Source: JBGQOG01 sp052113705 (GTDB lineage Bacteria; Pseudomonadota; Alphaproteobacteria; Rhodobacterales; Rhodobacteraceae). From it: a DNA stretch of 64,000 bases. Made by a program: the position numbers and the translations under genes. The notes under the pieces are model-generated. The model saw only the letters and a list, made by a program, of their open reading frames with translations. It did no database searches and was not told where the DNA came from. Where the stretch lies: positions 186,001 through 250,000 of the forward strand of contig NZ_JBGQOG010000002.1 in NCBI RefSeq assembly GCF_052113705.1, written 5' to 3'. Positions 42,876-52,524 of the stretch are shown piece by piece (within the stretch, counting starts at the first letter, position 1; each line of letters opens with the position of its first letter).

Positions 42876-44819
42876 ATGACCGAGCAACCGACCAGCCACC
42901 TGCCCAGCAAGACCCCGGTTCTCGACCGGGTGCATCTGCCCGCCGATATGAAGGCGCTGAGCGACCGGGATCTGCACCGCCTGGCCGATGAGCTGCGCGC
43001 CGAGACGATCTCGGCGGTCTCGGTCACCGGCGGGCATCTGGGCGCGGGGCTGGGGGTGGTTGAGCTGACCGTGGCGCTGCATGCGGTGTTTGACACGCCG
43101 CGCGACAAGATCATCTGGGATGTCGGCCACCAATGCTATCCGCATAAAATCCTCACCGGGCGGCGCGACCGCATCCGCAGCTTGCGGATGAAGGACGGGC
43201 TCTCGGGTTTCACCAAGCGGTCCGAAAGCCCCTATGACCCGTTCGGGGCCGGGCATTCCTCCACCTCGATCTCGGCGGCGGTCGGCTTTGCCATGGCGCG
43301 GGAACTCGGCGGCGACCCCGGCGATGCGATTGCGGTGATCGGCGATGGCGCGATGTCGGCGGGCATGGCCTTTGAGGCGATGAACAATGCCGGTCATCTC
43401 GGCAAGCGGCTGTTCGTGGTGCTGAACGACAATGAAATGTCGATCGCGCCGCCGGTGGGGGCGCTGTCGTCCTATCTCACCCGGCTTTATGCCGAGGGGC
43501 CGTTTCAGGATTTGAAAGCCGCCGCCAAGGGGGCCGTCAGCCTGCTTCCCGAAAGCCTGCAAGAGGGCGCGCGGCGGGCCAAGGAAATGCTCAAGGGCAT
43601 GGCCGTGGGCGGCACGCTCTTTGAAGAGCTGGGGTTTTCCTATGTCGGCCCGGTGGATGGCCATGACCTCGACCAGCTTTTGCCGCTCTTGCGCACGCTG
43701 AAGGCGCGGGCGACGGGGCCGGTGCTGATCCATGTGGTGACGAAAAAGGGCAAGGGTTATGCCCCCGCCGAACGCGCGGCCGACAAGGGCCATGCCACCG
43801 CGAAATTCGATCTGGTGACCGGGGCGCAGGTCAAGGCACCCTCGAACGCGCCGAGCTATACCTCGGTCTTTGCCCGCGCCTTGGTCGATCAGGCCAGCCG
43901 CGATGACAAGATCGTCGCGGTCACCGCGGCGATGCCAGACGGGACCGGGCTCAATCTCTTTGCCGAGCGTTTCCCGCGCCGGTGCTTTGACGTGGGTATT
44001 GCCGAGCAACATGCGGTGACCTTTGCTGCGGGTCTTGCGGCGGGGGGGATGAAGCCCTTCTGCGCACTTTATTCCACCTTCCTGCAGCGCGGCTATGACC
44101 AGATCGTGCATGATGTGGCGATCCAGCGGCTGCCGGTGCGCTTTGCCATCGACCGCGCGGGGCTGGTGGGGGCGGATGGTGCCACCCATGCCGGGGCCTA
44201 TGATGTGGCCTTCCTCGCCAATCTTCCGGGGATGGTGGTGATGGCGGCGGCGGATGAGGCCGAGCTGATGCATATGGTCGCCACCGCTGCGGCGCTGGAC
44301 GACCGCCCCTCTGCCTTCCGCTATCCGCGCGGCGAGGGGATGGGGGTTGAGATGCCCGAGCGCGGCACGCCACTGGAGATTGGCCGTGGCCGCATCGTCG
44401 CCGAGGGGGGGCGCGTGGCGATTCTCTCCTATGGCACCCGTCTGGCCGAGGTGCTGAAGGCGCGCGAGGCTTTGGCGGCGCGCGGGCTGGCCCCCACCGT
44501 CGCCGATGCGCGTTTCGTCAAACCGCTCGACCGTGATCTGATCCGGCAATTGGTGGCCGGGCATGAGGCGCTGATCTGCATCGAAGAGGGCGCGGTGGGC
44601 GGCTTTGGCAGCCATGTGGCGCAGTTTCTGGCGGAAGAGGGGCTGTTTGACCGCGGCTATAAATTCCGCTCGATGGTGCTGCCCGACACGTTCATCGACC
44701 ATTCCAGCCCGGAAGACATGTATGCGAGCGCCGGGATGAATGCGCCGCAGATCGAGGCGAAAGTGCTGGAAGTTCTGGGGGTTGCCGTCGCACGCCGGAG
44801 CACCGGCACGCTCGCCTGA
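42876..44819 (+). CDS. dxs: 1-deoxy-D-xylulose-5-phosphate synthase
   Basis: First enzyme of the MEP isoprenoid pathway, condensing pyruvate and glyceraldehyde 3-phosphate with thiamine diphosphate. The 647-residue protein has the TPP motif GDGAMSAGMAFEAMNNAG, IWDVGHQCYPHKIL, FGAGHSSTSISAA, the transketolase-type VGIAEQHAVTFAAGLA, and DRAGLVGADGATHAG. It starts 61 bases after ispA on the same strand. Confidence 0.98.
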   Translation: MTEQPTSHLPSKTPVLDRVHLPADMKALSDRDLHRLADELRAETISAVSVTGGHLGAGLGVVELTVALHAVFDTPRDKIIWDVGHQCYPHKILTGRRDRIRSLRMKDGLSGFTKRSESPYDPFGAGHSSTSISAAVGFAMARELGGDPGDAIAVIGDGAMSAGMAFEAMNNAGHLGKRLFVVLNDNEMSIAPPVGALSSYLTRLYAEGPFQDLKAAAKGAVSLLPESLQEGARRAKEMLKGMAVGGTLFEELGFSYVGPVDGHDLDQLLPLLRTLKARATGPVLIHVVTKKGKGYAPAERAADKGHATAKFDLVTGAQVKAPSNAPSYTSVFARALVDQASRDDKIVAVTAAMPDGTGLNLFAERFPRRCFDVGIAEQHAVTFAAGLAAGGMKPFCALYSTFLQRGYDQIVHDVAIQRLPVRFAIDRAGLVGADGATHAGAYDVAFLANLPGMVVMAAADEAELMHMVATAAALDDRPSAFRYPRGEGMGVEMPERGTPLEIGRGRIVAEGGRVAILSYGTRLAEVLKAREALAARGLAPTVADARFVKPLDRDLIRQLVAGHEALICIEEGAVGGFGSHVAQFLAEEGLFDRGYKFRSMVLPDTFIDHSSPEDMYASAGMNAPQIEAKVLEVLGVAVARRSTGTLA

Positions 44820-45163
44820 GCGCGGGCGGTCCTGACGCCTGCGCCGCGGGATGATCCCGGCGGGCGGGTATTGCGGGGCCGGTGCCGGATGTCTGTGCAA
44901 CGGAGGCTTGTGCCCTTCGGGAGGGATGGAAAGTCGCGGAGAAGTCCGGGCCGAACGAGTGCCGCGGCGCCCAGGCGGCGGGCAAGAATACCCCTCGGTC
45001 CAGGGCAGGGCAGGCAGAGAGTGCTGCCCGGGCGCCGAGCCTTGCGTTTCTTGCATGGGTGCTTTTCAGCCGCCTCCGCACAAGCGTTGTTGCCGCTATC
45101 GCCGCGATGCGGCATTTTGTCCGCGAGGTCAGGGATGTTCCGGACCGTTGGAGCCTTCCCCCA
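44820..45163. other. Gene-free GC-rich stretch between dxs and MFS gene
   Basis: 344 bases without a protein-like frame. A short palindrome CGGGAT-G-ATCCCG lies about 30 bases after dxs and could form a weak terminator, although no T-run follows. The rest should hold the MFS promoter. I looked for RNase P, cobalamin, SAM-II and TPP signatures and found none. Confidence 0.4.
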
Positions 45164-46372
45164 ATGCCGCCCATCGCTGACGCCACCGTATGTCCGCCGC
45201 AGCCCGTTGACCGGGTGAGCAGCACCGCTCTCGTGCTCTTTGCTCTGGCGATGGGTGGTTTCGCCGTTGGCACTTCGGAATTCGCCTCGATGGGGCTTTT
45301 GCCCTATTACGCGGCCGAGCTGGGGCTGAACGAGACGCAGGCGGGGCATGCGGTCTCGGCCTATGCTCTGGGCGTGGTGGTGGGCGCACCGCTGATCGCC
45401 ATGGCCTCGGCGCGGCTGTCGCGGCAGCGGCTCCTGATCGTGCTGATGCTGGCCTATGGCTTTTGCAATCTGATGACGGCGCTGGCGCCCTCCTATGGGC
45501 TCTTGCTGCTCGCGCGCTTTGCGGCGGGGCTGCCGCATGGCGCCTATTTCGGCGTGGCGGCGATTGTGGGCGCGGGGCTGGTGCCGGCGCATAAGCGGAC
45601 GCGGGCGGTGGCGACGATCATGCTGGGGCTGACGATTGCCACCACCATTGGCGTGCCGATGGCCAATGTGATGGGCGAATATCTCAGCTGGCGCTGGGCC
45701 TATGCTTTGGTGGCAGTGCTGGCGCTGACCACCTCGGGGCTGATTGCGCTGTTTGCGCCGCGCGATGCGGGCGACCGCAGTGCCAACCTCCTCTCCGAGC
45801 TGGATGCCCTGCGGCGGCCGCTGGTCTGGATGCTGCTGGGCACGGCGGCGGTGGGCTTTGGCGGCATGTTCGCGATTTACACCTATGCCACGACGACGCT
45901 GTTGCAGGTGACGCAGGTCTCGCCGGATCTGATCCCGGTCTATCTGGTGATCTTCGGGCTGGGTCTGACGGTCGGCACCATGGTCATGGGCTATGCGGGC
46001 GACCGCTGGCCGGACAAGGCGCCGGTGGTCATCGTGGCGCTGTCGATCTTCCTCTATGCGGGTTTCGCCTTTGTGATGGCCTCAATGACCGGCATGGCGG
46101 CCTATCTGTTCCTCGTCGGTTGCATGGGCTCGCTCGGCTCGCTGATCCAGACGCGGCTGATGGATGTGGCGGGCAAGGCGCAGACGATGGCGGCGGCGAT
46201 GAACCATTCCGCCTTCAATTTCGCCAATGCACTGGGGCCGTTTCTGGCCGGGCTGGCGCTCAGCGCGGGCTATGGGTTGCAAAGCGCGGGCTATGTCGGG
46301 GCCGGGCTGTCGGTGCTGGGGCTGGTGCTGATGGTGATCACCATCAAGATGACCCGCGCCAGCCTGCGCTGA
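45164..46372 (+). CDS. MFS transporter, DHA1/AraJ-like exporter
   Basis: A 402-residue transporter with twelve transmembrane helices. The N-terminal FALAMGGFAVGTSEFASMGLLP is the DHA1 AraJ/YdhP signature, followed by YALGVVVGAPLIAMASARLSRQRLLI and RFAAGLPHGAYFGVAA. It probably exports sugars, arabinose-like compounds or drugs; no substrate evidence. I chose the ATG at 45164 (GGAG nine bases upstream); the frame stays open further upstream, but without family resemblance. A terminator follows. Confidence 0.9.
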   Translation: MPPIADATVCPPQPVDRVSSTALVLFALAMGGFAVGTSEFASMGLLPYYAAELGLNETQAGHAVSAYALGVVVGAPLIAMASARLSRQRLLIVLMLAYGFCNLMTALAPSYGLLLLARFAAGLPHGAYFGVAAIVGAGLVPAHKRTRAVATIMLGLTIATTIGVPMANVMGEYLSWRWAYALVAVLALTTSGLIALFAPRDAGDRSANLLSELDALRRPLVWMLLGTAAVGFGGMFAIYTYATTTLLQVTQVSPDLIPVYLVIFGLGLTVGTMVMGYAGDRWPDKAPVVIVALSIFLYAGFAFVMASMTGMAAYLFLVGCMGSLGSLIQTRLMDVAGKAQTMAAAMNHSAFNFANALGPFLAGLALSAGYGLQSAGYVGAGLSVLGLVLMVITIKMTRASLR

Positions 46373-46396
46373 CCCTCCGCCCGAGGGACGCAAGCC

Positions 46397-46419
46397 AAAG
46401 GCCCCTCGGGGGCCTTTTT
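46397..46419. terminator. Bidirectional terminator after MFS gene
   Basis: AAAGGCCCC-TCG-GGGGCCTTTTT hairpin with a T-run. It lies between the convergent MFS and SDR genes and can serve both. Confidence 0.93.
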
Positions 46420-46421
46420 CG

Positions 46422-47288
46422 TCAGTCGGGCAGTTTCATCAGCGCCTGCAACCCGGCGCGGTAGTCCGGATAGCGCAGGGTGATGCCCAGCTCGCGCAGC
46501 ATCCGGTCATTCCGCACTTTCTTGGATTCGGCGTAGAAACTGCGGGCCATCGGCGTCATCTCGGCCTCATCCCAGCTGACCGCAGGCGGCAGATCTACAC
46601 CCAGCAATTCGGCGGCATAGGTCAGCACATCTTCCGGCGGCGCGGGGTCATTGTCGCAGACATTGTAGATGGCGCCGGGATGCGGCTGCGCGATCGAGGC
46701 CGCGAGCACCTGTCCGATATCCTCGACATGCACCCGGCTGAACAGCTGGCCGGGCTTGATCACCCGCTGCGCGCTGCCGTCGCGCACCTTGCGGAAGGGG
46801 CCGCGCCCGGGGCCATAGATCCCGGCGAGGCGAAAGATGTGCAGCGGCAGGCCACACTCGGCGGCCAAAGCCTGCCAAGCCGCCTCGGCCCGCACCCGGG
46901 CGCGGCCCCGGGCGGTGCCGGGGGTCAGCGGGGTGTCCTCATCCACCCAGCCGCCCTGATGGTCGCCGTAGACCCCGGTGGTCGAGAGATAGCCGACCCA
47001 TGCCAGATGCGGCGCGGCGGCGCGGATCGCCTCGGCCTCCTGCGCCAGAACCGGATCGCCGCCGCCATTGTCGCTGCCATCCGGCGCGACCGAGATCAGG
47101 AGATGCGTCGCCGCCGCCAAGGCCGGGGCCAGATCGCTGCCGGGCCAGATCAGCGGCTCTACCCCCTCTGCCGCCAAGGCGTCTGCGCGGCTGCGGGTGG
47201 TGCCGATGACGCGCCAGCCCTGCGCCGTCAACTGGCGTCCAAGCGCGCTGGCGGAATAGCCGTGGCCGAGGGAAAGAAGCGTGCTCAT
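46422..47288 (-). CDS. NAD-dependent epimerase/SDR family protein (YeeZ-like)
   Basis: An extended SDR-like protein of 288 residues. The N-terminal nucleotide motif is SLGHGYSASAL, with GTTRSRADALAAEG after strand two. The middle has YLSTTGVYGDHQGGWVDE, FRLAGIYGPGRG and FSRVHVEDIGQVLAAS, the usual sugar-epimerase layout, but the YxxxK catalytic pair is not obvious, as in the YeeZ group. Substrate unknown. The start overlaps the stop of the SelW-like gene (ATGA), and GC-rich hairpins follow. Confidence 0.88.
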   Translation of the reverse strand: MSTLLSLGHGYSASALGRQLTAQGWRVIGTTRSRADALAAEGVEPLIWPGSDLAPALAAATHLLISVAPDGSDNGGGDPVLAQEAEAIRAAAPHLAWVGYLSTTGVYGDHQGGWVDEDTPLTPGTARGRARVRAEAAWQALAAECGLPLHIFRLAGIYGPGRGPFRKVRDGSAQRVIKPGQLFSRVHVEDIGQVLAASIAQPHPGAIYNVCDNDPAPPEDVLTYAAELLGVDLPPAVSWDEAEMTPMARSFYAESKKVRNDRMLRELGITLRYPDYRAGLQALMKLPD

Positions 47289-47605
47289 GCCCCGGCCTCC
47301 TTTGTGGCGCGGTCGAGATGCCCCAGATCACGCCCCGGTTCGATCACATCGCGCAGCCGCGTTTTCAGCGCGCGGGCATCGGGAAAGCCGCCATCGGCCT
47401 TGCGCTCCCAGATCTGCGTATCGCCCACGGTGATGCGGAACACGCCGCCATGGCCGGGGATCAGGGTGACGCCGCCCAGATCCTCGCCAAAGGTCGAGAG
47501 CAGTTCCTGCGCCAGCCAGCCCGCCCGCAAGAGCCAATTGCAACCGGTGCAATAGGTGATGGTGATCAGGGGTTTGGCGGCGGCGGGCAGGTCATCGGGC
47601 ATCAT
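47285..47605 (-). CDS. SelT/SelW/SelH family (Rdx) redox protein
   Basis: A 106-residue thioredoxin-like protein with the motif ITYCTGCNWLLRA (Cys19-x2-Cys22), where eukaryotic homologues have Cys-x-x-Sec. GVFRITVGDTQIWERKADGGFPDARALK completes the Rdx family pattern. AAGGAG precedes the tandem ATGs at 47605 and 47602. Coupled to the downstream SDR gene; function unknown, presumably thiol redox. Confidence 0.92.
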   Translation of the reverse strand: MMPDDLPAAAKPLITITYCTGCNWLLRAGWLAQELLSTFGEDLGGVTLIPGHGGVFRITVGDTQIWERKADGGFPDARALKTRLRDVIEPGRDLGHLDRATKEAGA

Positions 47606-47742
47606 GGGCTCCTTTCCCCCAGAGATAGCCCCTGCGCCCGCTGCGGGCAATGGCATCGGGCCGCCGGGCGAGAACCGGAGCGCGCGGGAACTGTCATCAC
47701 AAGGTCACTTGCGCGCGCCACAAGGGGGTGGCAGATTTCGGC

Positions 47743-49545
47743 ATGGAAACGATGAATTCTTTGAAGTCCTGGCCCGAGGCCGCGCCGCAGTTGATTGCCG
47801 TCGCCTCCGGGCGGGCACCCGCCGATCTGGTGATACGCGGTGGTCAATGGGTCAATGTCCACACGCGCGAAGTGCTGCCGGGCCATGATGTGGCCGTGGT
47901 GGCCGGGCGCTTTGCCGCCATCGCGCCGGATCTGAGCCATGCGATTGGCCCTGACACCGAGGTGATCGAGGCGAACGGGCGCTATATGATCCCGGGCCTC
48001 TGCGACGGGCATATGCATATCGAAAGCGGCATGCTGACCCCGGCGGAATTTGCCGCCGCCGTCATCCCGCATGGCACGACGAGCATGTTCACCGACCCGC
48101 ATGAGATTGCCAATGTGCTGGGCCTCGCGGGGGTCAGGATGATGCATGACGAGGCGCTGATGCAGCCGGTCAACATCTTCACCCAGATGCCTTCCTGCGC
48201 GCCCTCCGCCCCCGGGCTGGAGACGACGGGCTATGAGATCAGCCCCGAGGATGTGGCCGAGGCGATGGCCTGGCCCGGCATCGTCGGTCTGGGCGAGATG
48301 ATGAACTTTCCCGGCGTCATCCATGCCGATCCGAAAATGCTCGCCGAGATTGCCGCCACCCAGCGCGCGGGCAAGACGGTGGGCGGGCATTACGCCAGCC
48401 CGGATCTGGGCAAGCCCTTTGCCACCTATGTCGCGGGTGGCCCGGCTGATGACCATGAGGGCACCTGCGAGGCGGATGCCATCGCGCGGGTGCGGCAGGG
48501 CATGCGCTCGATGATGCGGCTGGGGTCGGCCTGGTATGATGTGGAAACCCAGATCACGGCGGTGACCGAGAAGGGCCTCGATCCGCGCAACTTCATCCTC
48601 TGCACCGATGATTGCCATTCGGGCACTTTGGTCGAAGAGGGGCATATGAACCGCGTGCTGCGTCATGCCATCGCCTGCGGCTGCGATCCGCTGGTGGCCC
48701 TGCAGATGTGCACGATCAACACCGCGACGCATTTCGGGCTGGAGCGCGAGCTGGGCTCGATCACCCCGGGGCGGCGGGCGGATATGATCCTAACCTCGGA
48801 TCTGGTGACACTGCCGGTCGAGCAGGTGATCGCGCGCGGGGTGACCGTGGCGCGGGATGGCAAATTGCTGGTCGAGTGCCCGCATTACGACTGGCCAGAG
48901 GCGGCACGGGCGACGGTTCATTTGGGCAAGACCCTGAGTGCGGCGGATTTCGAGATTTCCGCGCCGGAGGGGGCCAATAAGGTCACCGCCCGGGTGATCG
49001 GCGTGGTCGAGAATCAGGCCCCGACCAAGGCGCTGACCGCCGAGATGCCGGTGGCCGAGGGGCGGGTGGAGCCTGATCCCGCCCGCGACCTCGCGCAGAT
49101 CGCGCTGGTCGAGCGGCACCGGGGCACGGGCGGTGTGGTCAATGGTTTCGTCTCGGGCTTTGGCTACAAGGGGCGGATGGCCATGGCCTCGACCGTGGCG
49201 CATGACAGCCACCATATGATCGTGGTCGGCACCGACCGCGCGATGATGGCGGCAGCGGCGAACCGGCTGGGCGAACTTGGCGGCGGCATCACCGTCTGGA
49301 AGGACGGGGTGGAGCTCGCGCATGTGGCGCTGCCCATCGCCGGGCTGATGTCGGATGCGCCGGCGGCCGAGGTGGCAGCCTCGGCGGGCCGGATGGTGCA
49401 GGCGATGGCCGACTGCGGCTGCACGCTGAACAATGCCTATATGCAGCATTCGCTGCTGGCCCTCGTGGTGATCCCGGAACTCAGGATCTCGGACCTCGGG
49501 CTGGTGGATGTGACGACATTTCAACTGACGGATCTATTTGAATGA
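47743..49545 (+). CDS. ade: Adenine deaminase
   Basis: Hydrolyses adenine to hypoxanthine and ammonia in purine salvage. The 600-residue amidohydrolase has the metal motif GLCDGHMHIESGMLTP, HGTTSMFTDPHEIANVLG, the CTDDCHSGTL block and the C-terminal YKGRMAMASTVAHDSHHMIVVG unique to this family. Start at 47743 (METMNSLKSW) chosen because it restores the usual N-terminus. The stop overlaps amn by four bases, so AMP nucleosidase and adenine deaminase are made together. Confidence 0.96.
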   Translation: METMNSLKSWPEAAPQLIAVASGRAPADLVIRGGQWVNVHTREVLPGHDVAVVAGRFAAIAPDLSHAIGPDTEVIEANGRYMIPGLCDGHMHIESGMLTPAEFAAAVIPHGTTSMFTDPHEIANVLGLAGVRMMHDEALMQPVNIFTQMPSCAPSAPGLETTGYEISPEDVAEAMAWPGIVGLGEMMNFPGVIHADPKMLAEIAATQRAGKTVGGHYASPDLGKPFATYVAGGPADDHEGTCEADAIARVRQGMRSMMRLGSAWYDVETQITAVTEKGLDPRNFILCTDDCHSGTLVEEGHMNRVLRHAIACGCDPLVALQMCTINTATHFGLERELGSITPGRRADMILTSDLVTLPVEQVIARGVTVARDGKLLVECPHYDWPEAARATVHLGKTLSAADFEISAPEGANKVTARVIGVVENQAPTKALTAEMPVAEGRVEPDPARDLAQIALVERHRGTGGVVNGFVSGFGYKGRMAMASTVAHDSHHMIVVGTDRAMMAAAANRLGELGGGITVWKDGVELAHVALPIAGLMSDAPAAEVAASAGRMVQAMADCGCTLNNAYMQHSLLALVVIPELRISDLGLVDVTTFQLTDLFE

Positions 49546-51023
49546 GCGCGACAGACCATTTGCCGATTCTCACCCCGCAAGGCGGTGCCCCCCGCGCCTT
49601 TACCGACGCACGCGAAGCGGTGGCGGCTTTGCAGGCGCTCTACACCGAGGCGACCAGCTTTCTAGTGGAAAAGTTCAATGAAACCCTGAGTGGCACCCAG
49701 CCCACCGCGCGGTTCCGGGCGTTCTACCCCGAGGTGCGGATCACCACCACCAGCCATGCCAAGGCCGACAGCCGTCTGGCGTTCGGCCATGTGCCGCTGC
49801 CCGGCACCTATATGGCCACGATCACGCGGCCGGATCTGTTCGGCAATTACCTGCGCCAGCAGTTGGGCCTGCTGATCGAGAATCACGGGGTGCCGGTGCA
49901 GGTCAGCTGGTCGGCGACGCCGATTCCAGTGCATTTCGCGGTGGCCGCCAATCCGGGCGTGAACGTGCCGCAGGAGGGGGTGCTGGATTTCCCGCTGCGC
50001 GATGTGTTCGACGTGCCGGATCTCTCGACCACCAACGACGATATCGTCAACGGAACGGCGGGGCCGAACCCCGATGGCTCGATGCATCTGGCGCCGTTCA
50101 CCGCGCAACGGGTGGATTACTCGCTGGCGCGGCTGGCGCATTATACCGCGACCTTGCCCGAGCATTTCCAGAATCACGTGCTTTTCACCAACTACCAGTT
50201 CTATGTCGATGAATTTGAGGCGGTGGCGCGGCGGATGCTGGCGGATCCCGCCTCGGGCTATACCGAGTTCGTCGGGCCGGGGAATTCGGTGATCACCCGC
50301 GGCGATCAGCCGATGCCGCTGTTCCCGAAGATGCCGCAGATGCCGAGCTATCACCTGAAGCGCGCCGACGGGCAGGGGATTACCTTGGTCAACATCGGGG
50401 TCGGGCCGTCGAATGCCAAAACCGCCACCGACCATATCGCCGTGCTGCGTCCGCATGCCTGGCTGATGGTGGGCCATTGCGCGGGGCTGCGCAATTCGCA
50501 GTCTCTGGGCGATTTCGTCCTCGCCCATGCCTATCTGCGCGAAGATCATGTGCTCGATGACGATCTGCCGGTCTGGGTGCCGATCCCGGCTTTGGCCGAG
50601 ATTCAGATTGCGCTGCAAGAGGCGGTGGCCGAGGTCACGCAGCTCGACGGGTTTGAGCTGAAGCGCATCATGCGCACCGGGACCGTCGCCACGATCGACA
50701 ACCGCAACTGGGAGCTGCGCGACCATTCCGGCCCGGTGCAGCGCCTGAGTCAAAGCCGCGCGGTGGCGCTGGATATGGAAAGCGCCACGATTGCCGCCAA
50801 TGGTTTCCGCTTCCGGGTGCCCTATGGCACGCTGCTGTGTGTCTCGGACAAGCCCCTGCATGGCGAGTTGAAGCTGCCGGGCATGGCGACCGAGTTTTAC
50901 CGCACGCAGGTTGCCAATCATTTGCTGATCGGGATTCGGGCGATGGAAAAGATGCGCGAAATGCCGCTGGAACGCATCCACAGCCGTAAGTTGCGTAGCT
51001 TTGAGGAAACGGCCTTCCTCTGA
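49542..51023 (+). CDS. amn: AMP nucleosidase
   Basis: Splits AMP to adenine and ribose 5-phosphate. The 493-residue protein has the N-terminal regulatory domain (ARFRAFYPEVRITTTSHAKADSRLAFG) and the C-terminal nucleoside phosphorylase-like fold with NIGVGPSNAKTATDHIAVLRP, GHCAGLRNSQSLGDFVLAHAYLRED and ALDMESATIAANG. Directly coupled to ade, so its adenine product is the substrate of the neighbour. Confidence 0.96.
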   Translation: MSATDHLPILTPQGGAPRAFTDAREAVAALQALYTEATSFLVEKFNETLSGTQPTARFRAFYPEVRITTTSHAKADSRLAFGHVPLPGTYMATITRPDLFGNYLRQQLGLLIENHGVPVQVSWSATPIPVHFAVAANPGVNVPQEGVLDFPLRDVFDVPDLSTTNDDIVNGTAGPNPDGSMHLAPFTAQRVDYSLARLAHYTATLPEHFQNHVLFTNYQFYVDEFEAVARRMLADPASGYTEFVGPGNSVITRGDQPMPLFPKMPQMPSYHLKRADGQGITLVNIGVGPSNAKTATDHIAVLRPHAWLMVGHCAGLRNSQSLGDFVLAHAYLREDHVLDDDLPVWVPIPALAEIQIALQEAVAEVTQLDGFELKRIMRTGTVATIDNRNWELRDHSGPVQRLSQSRAVALDMESATIAANGFRFRVPYGTLLCVSDKPLHGELKLPGMATEFYRTQVANHLLIGIRAMEKMREMPLERIHSRKLRSFEETAFL

Positions 51024-51153
51024 CGCGGCGAAAAGCGGCCTGCAAGATCGAAAACCGCTTGATTCACCCCGAAAAACCGTGTGTAGCAACGCGGTACGCC
51101 GAAACGACGGCCCACATGACCCTGTACAACGGGGCGATGAGAGGAGACAGAAA

Positions 51154-51441
51154 ATGTCGAAACCGATGACCAAGACCCAGCTTGTTGCCGCTCTGGCCGA
51201 AGAAATGGGCACCGACAAGAAAACTGCCACCGCCGCGCTGGACGCCGTTGCCGCAGTTGTCACCAAAGAAGTCGCCGAAGGCGGCGCCGTGACCCTTCCG
51301 GGCATCGGCAAAGTGTCGTGCCGCGCCCGTCCGGAGCGTCAGGTCCGCAACCCGGCAACGGGCGAGACCATGACCAAAGCCGCTGACAAGCAAGTGAAAG
51401 TCACCATTGCGAAGTCGCTGAAAGACAGCGTCAACGTCTGA
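51154..51441 (+). CDS. hup: DNA-binding protein HU
   Basis: A 95-residue histone-like protein: MTKTQLVAALAEEMGTDKKTATAALDAV, GAVTLPGIGKVSCRARPERQVRNPATGE and KAADKQVKVTIAKSLKDSV. The GIGKF-type and RNPxTG motifs for DNA intercalation are present, so it is HU/IHF-superfamily. GAGGAG is upstream of the ATG, and a terminator follows. Confidence 0.96.
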   Translation: MSKPMTKTQLVAALAEEMGTDKKTATAALDAVAAVVTKEVAEGGAVTLPGIGKVSCRARPERQVRNPATGETMTKAADKQVKVTIAKSLKDSVNV

Positions 51442-51481
51442 GTGATCTCCCCTCCCTTCCGGGGGAACGGGATTTTGGATC

Positions 51482-51505
51482 GGGTCGCCCTTGGGCGGCC
51501 CTTTT
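51482..51505 (+). terminator. Rho-independent terminator after hup
   Basis: GGGTCGCCC-TT-GGGCGGCCC hairpin, one G-T wobble, followed by TTTT. Confidence 0.85.
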
Positions 51506-51586
51506 CCTTTTGCGCGGGGCGTGATCTACCCCGTTGGGGGCCGGTTCGGGCGCCCGCCGATTTTCCGCAGGGGAAGGGAAGCCAGC

Positions 51587-52462
51587 ATGGATCTGCGCGC
51601 AATTTTCATGGGGCTGGCCTTTGCGCTGATGTGGTCCTCGGCCTTCACCTCGGCGCGGATGATCGTGGCCGACGCGCCGCCGCTGACCGCGCTGGCCTTC
51701 CGTTTTCTGATCTCGGGCATCATCGGCGTCGCTTTGGCGCGGATGATGGGGCAAAGCTGGCGGCTGAGCCGGGCGCAATGGCGTGCCACGCTGATCTTTG
51801 GCCTCTGCCAGAACGCGATTTATCTCGGGCTGAATTTCGTCGCGATGCGACAGATCGAGGCCTCGCTGGCCTCGATCATCGCCTCGACCATGCCGCTGAT
51901 GGTGGCGTTCTTTGGCTGGCTGATCCGCGGGGCCAAGCTGCGCCCGCTGGGCCTCGCGGGCCTCGCGGCCGGGGTGCTGGGCGTGGCGCTGATCATGGGC
52001 GCGCGGCTGGAGGGCGGGGTGAACCTGACCGGCATGGCGCTTTGCTTTGCGGGCGCGCTGGCGCTGACGGTGGCGACGCTTTCGGTCCGCTCGGCGGCGG
52101 GGGGCGGCAATGTGATGATGATCGTCGGGCTGCAGATGTTCGTGGGCTCGGCCGTGCTGGCTGTCGCGGCGGTGATCTTTGAGCCTTGGGCGGTGCATTG
52201 GACCCCGCGGCTGATCGGCGCTTTCGCCTATACCACTTTGGTGCCCGGCGTGCTGGCCACCTGGGTCTGGTTTCTGCTGGTGGGGCGGATCGGCGCGATC
52301 AAGGCGGCGACGTTCCACTTCCTCAACCCGTTCTTCGGGGTGGCGGTGGCGGCGCTTTTGCTGGGCGAGAAGCTGGGGACGATGGATCTGATCGGTGTTG
52401 CCATCATCACCGCCGGTATTCTCGCCGTGCAGCTCTCGAAACAGCCTGTCACGACTTCGTGA
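51587..52462 (+). CDS. EamA-type (DMT superfamily) transporter
   Basis: A 291-residue membrane protein with ten hydrophobic segments in two EamA halves: FMGLAFALMWSSAFTSARMIV, then ATWVWFLLVGRIGAIKAATFHFLNPFFGV in the second, which is typical of the RhtA/YedA-like amino-acid or metabolite exporters. Substrate unknown. AAGGGA precedes the ATG. It is unrelated in detail to the EamA protein at 8585. Confidence 0.92.
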   Translation: MDLRAIFMGLAFALMWSSAFTSARMIVADAPPLTALAFRFLISGIIGVALARMMGQSWRLSRAQWRATLIFGLCQNAIYLGLNFVAMRQIEASLASIIASTMPLMVAFFGWLIRGAKLRPLGLAGLAAGVLGVALIMGARLEGGVNLTGMALCFAGALALTVATLSVRSAAGGGNVMMIVGLQMFVGSAVLAVAAVIFEPWAVHWTPRLIGAFAYTTLVPGVLATWVWFLLVGRIGAIKAATFHFLNPFFGVAVAALLLGEKLGTMDLIGVAIITAGILAVQLSKQPVTTS

Positions 52463-52524
52463 TCAACGCAGACTGAAACAACCGCGGCCTTCCCTCGTAA
52501 GGATAAGGGAAGGGAGCCTGTGGG

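Noticed and set aside
42795..45056. Long open frame opposite dxs
   Set aside because: Shadow of dxs; no domain.
44820..45163. RNase P, cobalamin riboswitch or other known RNA
   Set aside because: A GAAAGT...AAGTCCGGGCC string looked similar to RNase P, but the conserved GAGGAAAGTCCGGGC and other core blocks are absent or out of order.
44882..45163. N-terminal extension of the MFS exporter
   Set aside because: The frame is open, but the 94 extra residues are low complexity without transmembrane character, and an ATG with GGAG sits at 45164.
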